A DNA stretch of 64,000 bases. Origin: Actinoallomurus spadix. GTDB lineage: Bacteria > Actinomycetota > Actinomycetes > Streptosporangiales > Streptosporangiaceae. Below, in pieces: positions 25,952 through 35,563 of the stretch (position 1 is its first letter; every line of letters begins with the position of its first letter). The notes under the pieces are model-generated. The model ran no database searches. It had not been told where the DNA came from and saw only the letters and a program-made list of their open reading frames with translations. The stretch is taken from assembly GCF_024055725.1 (NCBI RefSeq), contig NZ_JAMXMX010000007.1, forward strand, positions 248,001 through 312,000. Direction: 5' to 3'. Made by a program: the position numbers and the translations under genes.

Positions 25952-28492
25952 ATGAGCAGGGCGTCCAAGGCCCGCAGCCGGCTGGCCGTACGGTATTTCG
26001 ACGATCGGATCCTCCTCACCGACAACGCCGCCTGGGCGTACTTCCGGTTGCCGACCGTCTCCTACGAGTTCACGACGAACGAAGAGCGCGAGGCGCTCGC
26101 CACGAACATCACCATCGCGCTGGCCGGCATCCGTATGCAGGACGCCGAGATCCACCTGCGAATCGCGCACCGCACGTACCCGGCCGCGGAGTGGGCGCTC
26201 GCCCTCGACGAGACCTCTGACGGGGGACCGGGCTGGCGGGAGTACCTCGAGGAGATGTACGCCCACGTCTGGTCCAAGGACTTCTGGACCAAGGAGGTGT
26301 ACCTCGGGGTCCGGCTCGGCCAGCGCGGCGTGGGCGCCCAGCTGTCCGGAGGCGCCTTCAAGCAGATGTTCGGCCTGTACAAGCGCAGCGAGGAGGTCCT
26401 CGGGCTGCACGACGAGGCGATCCCGGAGAAGGAGATCACCCGCTGGACCGAGCAGGCCGAGCGGCTCGGCCGCTCCCTCGGCGGCAGCGCCCTCTACGCC
26501 CGGCACGCCTCGTCTACGGAGATCGCCTGGTTGTTCCAGCACGCGGCCACCGGCGCCCTGACCGATCCGCCCCCGTCGGCCACCCCGCGCCGTACCTGGG
26601 GGGCCGGTGAGATCGAGAGCCTCGTCGAGGGCACGATCGTCAACGGCCGCTCCAACCTCCGGATGGAACAGCCCGACGGCTCGTCGTACGTCGCGTACCT
26701 GTCGTTCGCCCGCTTCCCGGACCTGATGCCGTTCCCGGACGGCGAGCCGTGGATGCACTTCGCCGACGCCCTGCCCTTCCCCGTGGAGGTCTCGGCGCGG
26801 ATGAAGCTCGTTCCGCCCGCCAAGGCGTCCAAGGACGTCTCCCGTAAGCTCGCGCACGCCCGCGACATGGATCAGCACATCCGCGAGGCGGGTGCCGAGG
26901 CGCCCATCGCGCTCGCCGAGCAGATCGACGCCGCCCGCATGCTCGAGCACGGCATCACCAAGGAGCGCCTGCCCTTCGTCTACGGTTGGCACCGGCTCAT
27001 CGTCTCCGCGCCGACCGAGGAGCTCCTGCAGCAGCGTGTCGACGCCGTCGTCGAGCACTACCGCGACCTGGGCATCGACATCGTCTGCTCGACCGGCGAC
27101 CAGTTCTCGCTGTTCTGCGAGTCGCTGCCCGGCGACCGGATCCGTGTCAACGCGTACGCCCAGCGGCAGCCGCTGCGGACGATCGCCGGTGGCATGCCCA
27201 CCGCGACGGTCGACCTCGGCGACCGGCGGGAGGACACCTCCTCTTCGGGCTGGGTCGGCCCGTACATCGGGGAGACGCTCGGCCGTGCCCGGTCCATCGT
27301 GCACTTCGACCCGCTCGTCGCCGCGGCGCGCAACCGTCCCACCGCGGTCGCGATCACCGGTGAGCCGGGTGGCGGCAAGACGACCCTGGCACTCCTGCTG
27401 CTGTACCAGATGGCGCTGCGCGGCGTCACGATCGCCGCCATCGACCCCAAGGGCGACGCCGAGTCCCTCGTCGAGCTGCTGCGCCGCCGCGGCCGCCGCG
27501 CCCGCGTCCTGCCACTCGGATCCGCCGCTCCCGGCCTCCTCGACCCCTTCAGCTTCGGGGACGACCTCGCGGCCAAGAAGACGATGGCCACGGAGACGCT
27601 CCGCCTGCTGCTGCCCCGCATGTCCGAGGAGCGCGAGTCCGCCATGATCCAGGCGGTCGGCGCGGTCGCCAACCAGCCGCAGCCCTCACTCGGCAAGGTC
27701 GTCGACTATCTGGACGCGTCCGACGACCCGGCGTCGAAGAACCTTGGCGCGGTGCTGCGCTCGATGTCGGAGATGCGCCTCGCCCGCCTGTGCTTCGACC
27801 CGTCCGGCGGTGAGCGGATCGACACCGCCGGCTGGACGACGGTCTTCACGCTCGGCGGCCTGACCCTGCCGGACGTCGCGATCAACCGCGAGGACTACTC
27901 GTACGAGCAGCGCCTCTCGGTCGCCCTGATGTACCTCGTGTCGCAGTTCGCCCGTCGTCTGATGCACGGCCTCGACCGCCACCTCCCCAAGACGATCTTC
28001 CTCGACGAGGCGTGGGCGATCACGCAGACGCCCGAGGGCGCCAAGCTCATCCCGGAGGTCTCCCGGATGGGCCGCTCCCGGAACACCGCCCTCATCCTCG
28101 TCTCGCAGAACGCCGGCGACCTCCTCAACGAGCAGGTGACGAACTGCCTCTCGTCCGTCTACTCGTTCCGTTCGACCGAGCGCAACGAGGTCGGCAACGT
28201 CATGGCGCTCCTCGGGGTCGAGAACTCCGACGAGCACCGCGCCGTGCTGCGCAACCTCGGCAACGGCGAGTGCGTCTTCCGTGACCTCGACGGCCGCGCC
28301 GGCCGGATCGGCGTGGACCTCGTCTCCGAAGAGCTCCTCCGCTGGCTCGACACCAACCCGACACGCTCCAAGCCCGGCGAAATCAGTGCGGACCAAGCGC
28401 CGGACCCGCATAGTGGGAACGAGCGACCATCCCGTCCCTCCACCGCCCCCCGCGACCCCGCCACAGAGGTCACCCAGGAGGTCCCCCGATGA
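25952..28492 (+). CDS. VirB4/TcpF-like T4SS ATPase
   Basis: 846 residues. N-terminal VirB4-like domain (about 1-420) and C-terminal RecA-like ATPase: Walker A GEPGGGKTTLAL near residue 468, Walker B TIFLDEAWAI near 681, followed by SRNTALILVSQNAGDLLN and a late arginine-finger region. It would power assembly or substrate passage at the inner face of the membrane. No predicted membrane span, so it is recruited by TcpE or the VirB6-like protein. ATG 25952 with GAGGAG upstream; the stop overlaps the next start (ATGA). Confidence 0.92.
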   Translation: MSRASKARSRLAVRYFDDRILLTDNAAWAYFRLPTVSYEFTTNEEREALATNITIALAGIRMQDAEIHLRIAHRTYPAAEWALALDETSDGGPGWREYLEEMYAHVWSKDFWTKEVYLGVRLGQRGVGAQLSGGAFKQMFGLYKRSEEVLGLHDEAIPEKEITRWTEQAERLGRSLGGSALYARHASSTEIAWLFQHAATGALTDPPPSATPRRTWGAGEIESLVEGTIVNGRSNLRMEQPDGSSYVAYLSFARFPDLMPFPDGEPWMHFADALPFPVEVSARMKLVPPAKASKDVSRKLAHARDMDQHIREAGAEAPIALAEQIDAARMLEHGITKERLPFVYGWHRLIVSAPTEELLQQRVDAVVEHYRDLGIDIVCSTGDQFSLFCESLPGDRIRVNAYAQRQPLRTIAGGMPTATVDLGDRREDTSSSGWVGPYIGETLGRARSIVHFDPLVAAARNRPTAVAITGEPGGGKTTLALLLLYQMALRGVTIAAIDPKGDAESLVELLRRRGRRARVLPLGSAAPGLLDPFSFGDDLAAKKTMATETLRLLLPRMSEERESAMIQAVGAVANQPQPSLGKVVDYLDASDDPASKNLGAVLRSMSEMRLARLCFDPSGGERIDTAGWTTVFTLGGLTLPDVAINREDYSYEQRLSVALMYLVSQFARRLMHGLDRHLPKTIFLDEAWAITQTPEGAKLIPEVSRMGRSRNTALILVSQNAGDLLNEQVTNCLSSVYSFRSTERNEVGNVMALLGVENSDEHRAVLRNLGNGECVFRDLDGRAGRIGVDLVSEELLRWLDTNPTRSKPGEISADQAPDPHSGNERPSRPSTAPRDPATEVTQEVPR

Positions 28493-30852
28493 GGGTGTCA
28501 GGCGTCCGTCACCGCCGACGACGACAAACGGCGAAGGGCACTCCCCGGGGAAAGCGCCGATCGCTCCTCGTCCTCGTGCTGATGGCGGTGTTCGTCCTCA
28601 GCCCAGTGGGCATCGCGAGCGCCGGGCCGCCTGACAACAACCCCAACAATGCCTGCGCCCCGGCGGACCATCCGTCTCCGGAACAGTACGGTTCGGGCAT
28701 CGACGGGATGGTCCGGCCCCCGAACTATCCCAGCGACCAGATGAAGGCCGCGGATCCGAAGCAGCTCAGCTACTACGACAGGTACGGCACCGCCGGTCAG
28801 ACCTGGTATGCGGTGGACATGGGCTGCTCGGACGCCATGGCGATGGTCGGTAACTCGGTCTCCAACGTGGTGTTCACACTCGCGAAGGCCTTCGACCGGA
28901 CGACCATCACCATTTACCAGGCGGCGGCCTCGGAGTCTCTGCTCGGCTGGCTTAAGAAGACCGTCGACGGTGTCATCCACAGCATGGGGAACACCTTCGG
29001 GGCCAAGTACTGGTCCTGGGTGGTCATCCTGGGGGCGCTCTGGCTGGCTTGGTGGGGGCTCATCCGCCGGAGGGCCAGCAGGGTCGCTGAAGGAACGATA
29101 TGGATGGTCGTCGCCATGGTCGGCCTCCTATGGCTGATCGGCAGACCCGGGGACTTCACCACTCTTGGAACGAAGGTCTCCGACGGAGCCACGGCGGCGT
29201 TCAATGCCGCTCTGCCGCAGAGCGATGCCAGCACCTCCTGCCTCCCAGATGGCCAGAAGGCGCCGAACCCCGCGCAGAACGACGCGGTGACTCGAAACGC
29301 CAACGGCCTCTGGGTCACGCTCGTCTGCAAGCCATGGTTGATGGGGGAGTTCGGTACCGACGACCCAAAGAACCAGGTGGTCCAGCAGTACGGTGCTCGC
29401 CTACTGGCTTCGCAAGCAGTGGATCTACACGAAACTTATTCGGATCAGAAGCCGGATCTCAATAAAAAAGGCAGTGACTACGAGGCGGTCGCAAAAGATA
29501 TCAAGAGCCAGCAGCCGGGCATCTATTCCCTATTCCAGGGTAAGAACTGGACCTCCCGGCTGGCGGTAGCGTTCGGTGCTCTTCTAGCGGCCTTGGTGGC
29601 CGGATTGTTGGTCCTGGTCATCGCGGTCATGTTGATCATCCTGAAGATTTCGTTCCTGCTGCTCCTCGTCGCAGGGCCGATCTTCCTGGGCATCGGCATC
29701 CATCCGGGCATCGGCCGCGTCATCGCGGTCCGCTGGTTCGAACTGCTTCTGTCGACGCTCCTCAAGCAGGCGGCGTTGATCGGAGTGCTGGCGCTCCTGC
29801 TGTGGTGCTACGGCCTGGTCATGGCCGAGAGCCTGCCGTGGGGCCTGCAGATCCTGCTCATCTCCCTCGTCACGCTGGCGGCCTTCGTCTACCGGAAACC
29901 CTTCCAGCACCTGTTCGCCGCGGTCGGTTACTCCGCCGTCGGCTCCCGCAAGGGCGAACAGGAGGTGGAGATGGCGGTCCGGGAGACGCGGAAGCGGACC
30001 ACCGCGGTCGCGACCGCCGCCATCCCCAGTGCCGCCGGGTACCGGCTCGGCCGCTGGGGCGGCAAACGCGACTCCGGCGCTCTGGCCGGTGCCCCGACCC
30101 TGAGGGGGGACGAGGCGGCCGACTTCGACACGGCGGGCCGCGAAGTTGTCGGCGCCTCCGACCGGCGCGGACGCGCGGCGCAACTCGCCGCGAAGGCGGC
30201 CGGGGCGGCGCGGGGCAGTGCCCCTCCGCTGAACCTGTCGCCGCGCGCGCAGGCAGCCGCGCCGGCCGCGCGGGCGAGCGGCGGTGGCCTGTGGAGTCCG
30301 CGTCCGTCCGGATCCGGCGGCACGGCCCGTCCGCCGGCTCCTCGTGCGCCACTCGACTCGCCCTCCCGCGAGGAACAACGGCCGAGCGCCGCCGGAGGCG
30401 GCTCGCGACCGCCTTCTGCACCCACCGGACCCAGCTGGGGCGCCGCCGGCAAGACCGACGCGGGCCAGGGATCCGGTACCCGCACACCGCCTCGCCGGTC
30501 GGCCGGCGGCGGTGAGAGGGGAGGCCGTGGCCGTACGGGCGGCGGCGAGAAGAGCGGCGCCGACGGCGGAGGCACCGGCGGGACCGGCGGCGGGCGGAGC
30601 CGGCTCGGCGGAGGATCCGGCGGTCGTACGACTCCGCGACCTGAGTCGGGCGGCGCGAAGAAGGCTCCTCCGGCACGCGGAGGAGCATCGGGAGCGCGGC
30701 CCGACCCCGCGTCCACGAGCCGAAGGCGTGAGGAGACCCGTTCGGAGGGCAAGGCGCCGCCGCCGCTCTGGTCGGACAGGTCACGCCAGGACGGTCCGTC
30801 CATGCCGTTCTGGCTCCGCCCGGTCAAGCGTGAAGAGGACGACGAACAATGA
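28489..30852 (+). CDS. VirB6/TcpH-like multi-spanning T4SS channel protein
   Basis: 787 residues. Signal-like N-terminus (about 1-45, ends GIASAGPP), an extracellular segment, then membrane segments near 173-190, 205-220, 357-403 (two) and 417-468 (two), and a long disordered Gly/Arg/Pro/Ser tail from about 490. This is the TcpH/TrbL/VirB6 layout. Base composition drops around 29400-29530 (codons such as AAA AAA and TTA-like AT-rich runs), unlike the flanks, within a variable extracellular loop. Translationally coupled to the VirB4-like gene. Confidence 0.82.
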   Translation: MRVSGVRHRRRRQTAKGTPRGKRRSLLVLVLMAVFVLSPVGIASAGPPDNNPNNACAPADHPSPEQYGSGIDGMVRPPNYPSDQMKAADPKQLSYYDRYGTAGQTWYAVDMGCSDAMAMVGNSVSNVVFTLAKAFDRTTITIYQAAASESLLGWLKKTVDGVIHSMGNTFGAKYWSWVVILGALWLAWWGLIRRRASRVAEGTIWMVVAMVGLLWLIGRPGDFTTLGTKVSDGATAAFNAALPQSDASTSCLPDGQKAPNPAQNDAVTRNANGLWVTLVCKPWLMGEFGTDDPKNQVVQQYGARLLASQAVDLHETYSDQKPDLNKKGSDYEAVAKDIKSQQPGIYSLFQGKNWTSRLAVAFGALLAALVAGLLVLVIAVMLIILKISFLLLLVAGPIFLGIGIHPGIGRVIAVRWFELLLSTLLKQAALIGVLALLLWCYGLVMAESLPWGLQILLISLVTLAAFVYRKPFQHLFAAVGYSAVGSRKGEQEVEMAVRETRKRTTAVATAAIPSAAGYRLGRWGGKRDSGALAGAPTLRGDEAADFDTAGREVVGASDRRGRAAQLAAKAAGAARGSAPPLNLSPRAQAAAPAARASGGGLWSPRPSGSGGTARPPAPRAPLDSPSREEQRPSAAGGGSRPPSAPTGPSWGAAGKTDAGQGSGTRTPPRRSAGGGERGGRGRTGGGEKSGADGGGTGGTGGGRSRLGGGSGGRTTPRPESGGAKKAPPARGGASGARPDPASTSRRREETRSEGKAPPPLWSDRSRQDGPSMPFWLRPVKREEDDEQ

Positions 30853-30859
30853 GGGGCCG

Positions 30860-31492
30860 ATGGACCTGACCGATCGCCAGCGCAAGATTCTGTTCGCCGT
30901 GCTGGTGGCGCTCCTCGCCGCTGCGGGGGTGATCCTCACCATCGGTAGCGGGAGCGGGAGGCACAAAGGTTCGGCGCACAAGAGCGGCTCGGTGGCCGCC
31001 CCGTCGCCGTCCACGCCCACGTTCTCCGCTCCGGGTTTGGCGGGGCCGCCGCCGAGCGGGGGCACCTACGATATCTACTCGCTGATGCCGTTCACGCAGA
31101 AGGACTTCAGCGCGGCGGCCGACGTCGCCCGTCGTTTTGTCATCGCCTACGGCACCTACCGGTACGACGAGCAGCCGAACGCCTATCTCGGACGGATGCA
31201 GGGCCTGGTCACCACTGATCTGTTGGCACAGCTGCAGCGTGACTCGTCGGTACCGGGCTTGCTTGACCAACGAAAGCAGGACAGGGAGGTCTCAACCTCC
31301 GACGCGCATCTGGACTCGCTCCGCGATATGGAGAAGGACCAGTTCATCTTTCTCGTCACCCAGACGCGGCATGTCAGTAAGGGAGAGAGTGCGCCCAATG
31401 ACAGCAAGGAGCAGTACGCCGTCACGGTGACGAGGTCAGGTGGGGGCTGGGTCGTCTACGCCTTCGACCAGGCCAACGTGGGTGACAAGTGA
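30860..31492 (+). CDS. Small membrane protein with extracellular NTF2/VirB8-like domain
   Basis: 210 residues: cytoplasmic DLTDRQRKIL, one membrane segment (about 9-27), a Pro/Ser linker, then a domain of about 140 residues (FSAAADVARRFVIAYGTYRY to SGGGWVVYAFDQA) with the helix-then-sheet order of NTF2/VirB8-like folds. It may be a second VirB8-like scaffold beside TcpC. ATG 30860 with GAGGGG four bases before it. No direct family assignment. Confidence 0.7.
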   Translation: MDLTDRQRKILFAVLVALLAAAGVILTIGSGSGRHKGSAHKSGSVAAPSPSTPTFSAPGLAGPPPSGGTYDIYSLMPFTQKDFSAAADVARRFVIAYGTYRYDEQPNAYLGRMQGLVTTDLLAQLQRDSSVPGLLDQRKQDREVSTSDAHLDSLRDMEKDQFIFLVTQTRHVSKGESAPNDSKEQYAVTVTRSGGGWVVYAFDQANVGDK

Positions 31493-31502
31493 AAGGAAAG
31501 AA

Positions 31503-32639
31503 ATGAAGCTTCGCCGGCACCTGCGGCTCGGCGTCGGCTCGGGGGGACGGAACGACGGCCGTCGTATTATCTCTCTTCTTCATTTCACGCGGTCGGACCA
31601 AGGCGCGGTCCGGTTGCCGATCATCATCGCCGGAGGCGCTGCGGCGCTATTCTTCATGAGCCTAGTGGCTATTCCACTGTTCTTCGGCGCGAATAATCTT
31701 TTCCAGAACATGAGTGGCGCAAATTGCACGGACACGTCCGGTGCCGGGTCGCAGCCTCAGCAGTCCAGCGACGCGAACGGGATTCCGTCCAACTATCTGG
31801 AGCTCTACAAGAAGGCGGGTCAGCAGTACGGCATCCCCTGGAACGTGCTCGCCGGAATCGGGTGGGTGGAGACCCACCACGGCCAGCTGAAGGCGCCCGG
31901 CGTCTCGAGCGGCGAGAACTATGCGCATGCCGGGGGCCCGATGCAGTTCATCCCGGGTACGTGGGCGCAGTTCGGAGTCGACGGGAACGGCGACGGCAAG
32001 AAAAGTCGCTATGATCCGGCCGATGCCATTCCCGCCGCTGCGCGGTATCTGAAGCACAACGGCGCTCCGCAGAAGATGCGCAGTGCCATCTTCATGTACA
32101 ACCACCTGGTGTCATACGTGAACAACGTCCTGTCCTGGGCGAAGAAGTACGCTTCGGGGAACTTTGACGTAGTCCAAGCCAACGGCCCGAGCTGTTCCGA
32201 TGTGAACGGCGCTCCGGTCGCGCCGAGCGCGGTGGCCGCAAAGGTCATCGCCTACGAGAAGGCGCAGATCGGCAAGCCCTACGTCTATGGTGCGACCGGT
32301 CCGAACAGCTTCGACTGTTCCGGCCTGACGATGTCCGCCTACAAGAGCGCCGGCGTCACCATTCCTCGTCTCTCGGACGACCAGTACTGGTGGGGGGCGC
32401 TGGTTCCCCGAGGGCAGGAGCAGCCGGGCGATCTCGTCTTCTTCGAGTACCTGCCGGGACACACCGGCCCTGGGCACGTCGGTACGGTCTACAACCCGCA
32501 GAAGGGCATCATGATCGTCGCACCGCATACCGGCGACGTCGTCAAGTACCAGAACTACAAGACCTACCCGGGTGGTGCCGTCGGTTTCACCCGTCCAACG
32601 GCGCACAACGGTCACAACGGCCCGACCAAGAGGCTCTGA
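31503..32639 (+). CDS. Bifunctional wall hydrolase: transglycosylase plus NlpC/P60
   Basis: 378 residues: basic cytoplasmic N-terminus, one membrane segment (about 40-65), a lysozyme-like transglycosylase domain (catalytic Glu in GWVETHHG near 121; GGPMQFIPGTWAQFG) and an NlpC/P60 cysteine peptidase domain (FDCSGL near 270, GHVGTVY near 325). It matches TcpG / Tn916 Orf14, the VirB1-like enzyme that opens peptidoglycan for the T4SS. ATG 31503 is preceded by AAAGGAAAG. Last gene of the transfer operon. Confidence 0.93.
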   Translation: MKLRRHLRLGVGSGGRNDGRRIISLLHFTRSDQGAVRLPIIIAGGAAALFFMSLVAIPLFFGANNLFQNMSGANCTDTSGAGSQPQQSSDANGIPSNYLELYKKAGQQYGIPWNVLAGIGWVETHHGQLKAPGVSSGENYAHAGGPMQFIPGTWAQFGVDGNGDGKKSRYDPADAIPAAARYLKHNGAPQKMRSAIFMYNHLVSYVNNVLSWAKKYASGNFDVVQANGPSCSDVNGAPVAPSAVAAKVIAYEKAQIGKPYVYGATGPNSFDCSGLTMSAYKSAGVTIPRLSDDQYWWGALVPRGQEQPGDLVFFEYLPGHTGPGHVGTVYNPQKGIMIVAPHTGDVVKYQNYKTYPGGAVGFTRPTAHNGHNGPTKRL

Positions 32640-33050
32640 GTGCACGGTGAGCGGCGGAGGTCGCCTCTCGTGGTGGGAGCGGCGATCATTCACGGGGGAC
32701 GGCTCTTGGCGGCGTGCCGCGCCGATCCCCCGGAACTGGCCGGGGGGTGGGAGTTCCCGGGCGGGAAGGTCGAGCCTGGAGAGACCGAGCAGGAGGCTCT
32801 CGTGCGGGAGTGCCGCGAAGAGCTGGGGATCGACGTCGTGGTCGGCGAGCGGATCGGTGCGGACTGTCCCCTTCACAACGGGATGGTGATGCGGGTCTGG
32901 ACGGCCTCGCTGACGCGCGGTGAACCCCAGGCCAGGGAACACTCCGAGCTTCGATGGCTGACCGAGGCCCAGCTGTTCGACGTACCCTGGTTGCCGGCCG
33001 ACCTGCCCGTGGTCGAGGCCGTGCGCAGACACCTGAAGGAATCTGGATGA
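32640..33050 (+). CDS. NUDIX hydrolase (MutT type)
   Basis: Up to 136 residues. Complete NUDIX box: [20 protein letters not shown] followed by ELGI. Probable role: hydrolysis of oxidised nucleoside triphosphates such as 8-oxo-dGTP. GTG 32640 directly follows the upstream stop, but GTG 32670 has a good GGAGG at 32656-32660 and gives the common VVGAAII start; the real N-terminus may be there. The closeness to typA recalls mutT2 and typA in M. tuberculosis (Rv1160 and Rv1165). Confidence 0.9.
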   Translation: MHGERRRSPLVVGAAIIHGGRLLAACRADPPELAGGWEFPGGKVEPGETEQEALVRECREELGIDVVVGERIGADCPLHNGMVMRVWTASLTRGEPQAREHSELRWLTEAQLFDVPWLPADLPVVEAVRRHLKESG

Positions 33051-33346
33051 TCGTCGCCTTTTCGATCACCCCGCTCGGGGTGGGCGAGTCCGTGGGAGAG
33101 TACGTCGCCGAAGCGGTCCGGGTCGTCCGGGAGAGCGGTCTGCCCAACCGTACCGACGCCATGTTCACCAGCGTCGAGGGCGAGTGGGACGAGGTGATGG
33201 ACGTGGTGAAGCGCGCCGTCGACGCGGTCGCGGCCCGCAGCCCGCGGGTCAGCCTCGTCTTGAAGGCGGATGTCCGGGAAGGCGTCGTCGACGGTCTGAC
33301 CACGAAGGTGGAAGCGGTCGAACGGCACTTGAGCGAGACCTCATGA
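33047..33346 (+). CDS. Thiamine-binding protein (MTH1187/YkoF-like)
   Basis: 99 residues, small ferredoxin-like fold: [20 protein letters not shown], then [20 protein letters not shown] and a C-terminal helix. Members bind thiamine; the physiological role is unclear. ATG 33047 overlaps the NUDIX stop (ATGA). Its end overlaps the convergent kinase gene by six bases. Confidence 0.88.
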   Translation: MIVAFSITPLGVGESVGEYVAEAVRVVRESGLPNRTDAMFTSVEGEWDEVMDVVKRAVDAVAARSPRVSLVLKADVREGVVDGLTTKVEAVERHLSETS

Positions 33347-35260
33347 CGGTGACGGCGCCGGCTTCGCGAGCGACGTGCGAATGAGCGACAGGATCTCCGG
33401 GCGGACGAGGTCGGAGATCCTGGCGTAGGAGACCGTGATCACCGTCTCGGTACACGAGAAGGAGTAGCCCAGCGCCGACGGCGTGACGTCGAACTCGAGT
33501 CCGTCCCGGGTGGGCATCAGGTCCAGCGCGCGCGTCTCCTTGTCATCGTTGTCGATGGTGGCGGCGCTGAGCCGGCCCGGGTCGATCTTCGGATCCCCGC
33601 TGCACAGCGCGCCGCCGGGCGCCGCCTTGCCGATTCGTCCTTCGAGATCCTTCAGCCCGGACTCGCTGAAGACCGCGTCGCGCAGGATGTCCCGAGCCCT
33701 CAGCCGTCGCCCGGTGGCCAGGTCGACCACCACGGCTCGCGTGGTGTTCAGGTCGAACGGGGTGAGGGGCGCGTGGTGCGGCAGGAAGGTGTACCGGGCG
33801 GCCACGAGCCGGGGCCCTCGCATGCCCAGCTCGATCTCCGTCGTCACCGTCGGACGGTCGGATGACGGGACGCTGGGTTCACGGGCGATCTGGTACCGCT
33901 TCAGCTGTTCATCGAGCGGGGCACGAAGGGCCCGATCGGCCGTTTGCTCGATCGCCGGATCGCGCAGTCCGCCGACCTGGACGTACCGTCCCTCGACGGT
34001 GAGCTCCGGCCGCGCGAACCTCCGCTGCAGTGAGGCATAGGAGATCGTGAGCGGCTTCGGCGCAGGCATCGGCGCAGGTGGTCTCCTGCCCTCGTCATGC
34101 TGATGAAGCACCGCCACCGCGCCGCCCACCCCGACGACGACCGCGCCGGCGACCGCGAGACCGGCCTTCGTGGCGGCCTTGCCGACGACGCTCCTGCCCA
34201 CCGCATGGCCGGCACCGCCCGTGGTCGTTCCGGAACCCCCACCCGAGCCACCGGCCCCCACCGCACCGGCGCCTCCAGTACCCGCCGCACCCGTGCCGCC
34301 CGCCGCCGTACCCGCGCCTCCGGTACCGGCGACACCGGCGCCGCCTCCGGCCGCGCCCGCGCCGGCAACGCCGCCGGGCGAGGTGCCGAGGAGCAACGCC
34401 AAGGGGAGCAGCGCGGCCAGGCCGGCGGCGGCCTCGGCGAGGCGCCGCCACCCGTTGCGCTCCCAGTCCGGCCCGTACGCCGCCCTGGCGGCCTCCTCGA
34501 GTTCGGCGACGAACGCCGGCGCCCCTGACGGCCGGTCGGCCGGGTTCTTGGCCATACCGCGGGCGACGAGCGGCCGCACCGGCTCGGGGAGCTCGTCGAG
34601 CGGGATCGGTGCGGTCAGGTGCGCGATGCGGAGGGCCGCCTGGTCTCCGCCGTACGGCCGGTGGCCGGTGACGCATTCGAAGAAGACACAGGTCGCCGCG
34701 TAGACGTCGGTGGCCGGGCCGGCCGGTCCGCCCTCCCACTGCTCCGGTGCCATGTACGAGGGGGTGCCGGCGGGTGTGCCGGACTCACCCGACCGTACGG
34801 CGATGCCGAAGTCCGCGACCTTGCTCTGGCCATCCTGCTGTACGAGGACGTTCGCGGGCTTGTAGTCGCGGTGGACCACCGAGGCGGCATGCGCGGCGGC
34901 GAGCCCGAGCAGTGACCCTTTCAGTACGGTCAGGGCCGCCTCCGGCCCGGCCGGACCGTGCTCGTCGAGCACCGCGCGGAGGGAGGCGCCGTCGACGGCC
35001 TCCATCACGATCGCCGCGTGCTCACTCCCTTCGACATAGTCGTACAGCCGGGTGATGTACGGGCTGTGCAGCATGGCCAGGATCCGGGCCTCGTCCCGGA
35101 AGGCCGTCAGAAAGAGGTCCCCGCCGAGCCGGTGGGTGAACAGGTACTTGATGGCGACGATGCCGCCGGACGCGTCATCGCGGGCGAGCACGACCCGGCC
35201 GAAACCGCCGGAACCGAGCTCGCGCAACTCCGTGTACCCCGGGAGTGCCCACCGGCTCAC
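33341..35260 (-). CDS. Membrane Ser/Thr protein kinase with extracellular domain
   Basis: 639 residues. Kinase domain 1-265: Gly-loop GSGGFG (16-21), Lys38, [10 protein letters not shown] (130-139), DFG 150-152, APEQW. Then a hydrophobic stretch at about 276-292, a Gly/Ala repeat tract (295-350), a membrane segment at 367-384 and an extracellular domain (about 395-635) that resembles DUF3298/RsiV-like folds ([15 protein letters not shown]). The extracellular part may sense wall or ligand. GTG 35260. Placed between the two T4SS clusters, it could regulate them, but it could also belong to typA's surroundings. Confidence 0.9.
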   Translation of the reverse strand: MSRWALPGYTELRELGSGGFGRVVLARDDASGGIVAIKYLFTHRLGGDLFLTAFRDEARILAMLHSPYITRLYDYVEGSEHAAIVMEAVDGASLRAVLDEHGPAGPEAALTVLKGSLLGLAAAHAASVVHRDYKPANVLVQQDGQSKVADFGIAVRSGESGTPAGTPSYMAPEQWEGGPAGPATDVYAATCVFFECVTGHRPYGGDQAALRIAHLTAPIPLDELPEPVRPLVARGMAKNPADRPSGAPAFVAELEEAARAAYGPDWERNGWRRLAEAAAGLAALLPLALLLGTSPGGVAGAGAAGGGAGVAGTGGAGTAAGGTGAAGTGGAGAVGAGGSGGGSGTTTGGAGHAVGRSVVGKAATKAGLAVAGAVVVGVGGAVAVLHQHDEGRRPPAPMPAPKPLTISYASLQRRFARPELTVEGRYVQVGGLRDPAIEQTADRALRAPLDEQLKRYQIAREPSVPSSDRPTVTTEIELGMRGPRLVAARYTFLPHHAPLTPFDLNTTRAVVVDLATGRRLRARDILRDAVFSESGLKDLEGRIGKAAPGGALCSGDPKIDPGRLSAATIDNDDKETRALDLMPTRDGLEFDVTPSALGYSFSCTETVITVSYARISDLVRPEILSLIRTSLAKPAPSPS

Positions 35261-35563
35261 CGTGTGCTCCTCGATGCCATCGACGGCACATCATGCGACC
35301 GCGGCGCCGGAGGCGCAAGATCGTGGGCGGGACGCCTCGTTGAATGCTCCGGCCAGGATCGAGACGTCCCGCCCAAGATTCGACGCCTGACCCCGGCGTG
35401 TGGTTGCCACGACGGCGGCCCCTTCTCACAACCGATCTCGCGCGGGGCAGGCGGCCCGGTGGCGTACGGGCGACGCGATCGGCGCCCTCGGCGGGCCAAG
35501 TAGAATGGGGGTGCCGCGTGGATCCCGCGGCGAATCCCACACCACGAAGCGAGACCCGCACGT
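35261..35563. other. Divergent intergenic region between kinase gene and typA
   Basis: 303 bases with no gene. It holds an inverted repeat (GGGCGGGACG at 35325-35334 with CGTCCCGCCC at 35365-35374, 30-base loop) and a possible typA -10 box TAGAAT at 35501-35506, about 58 bases before ATG 35564. No convincing -35 box is visible. Confidence 0.5.
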
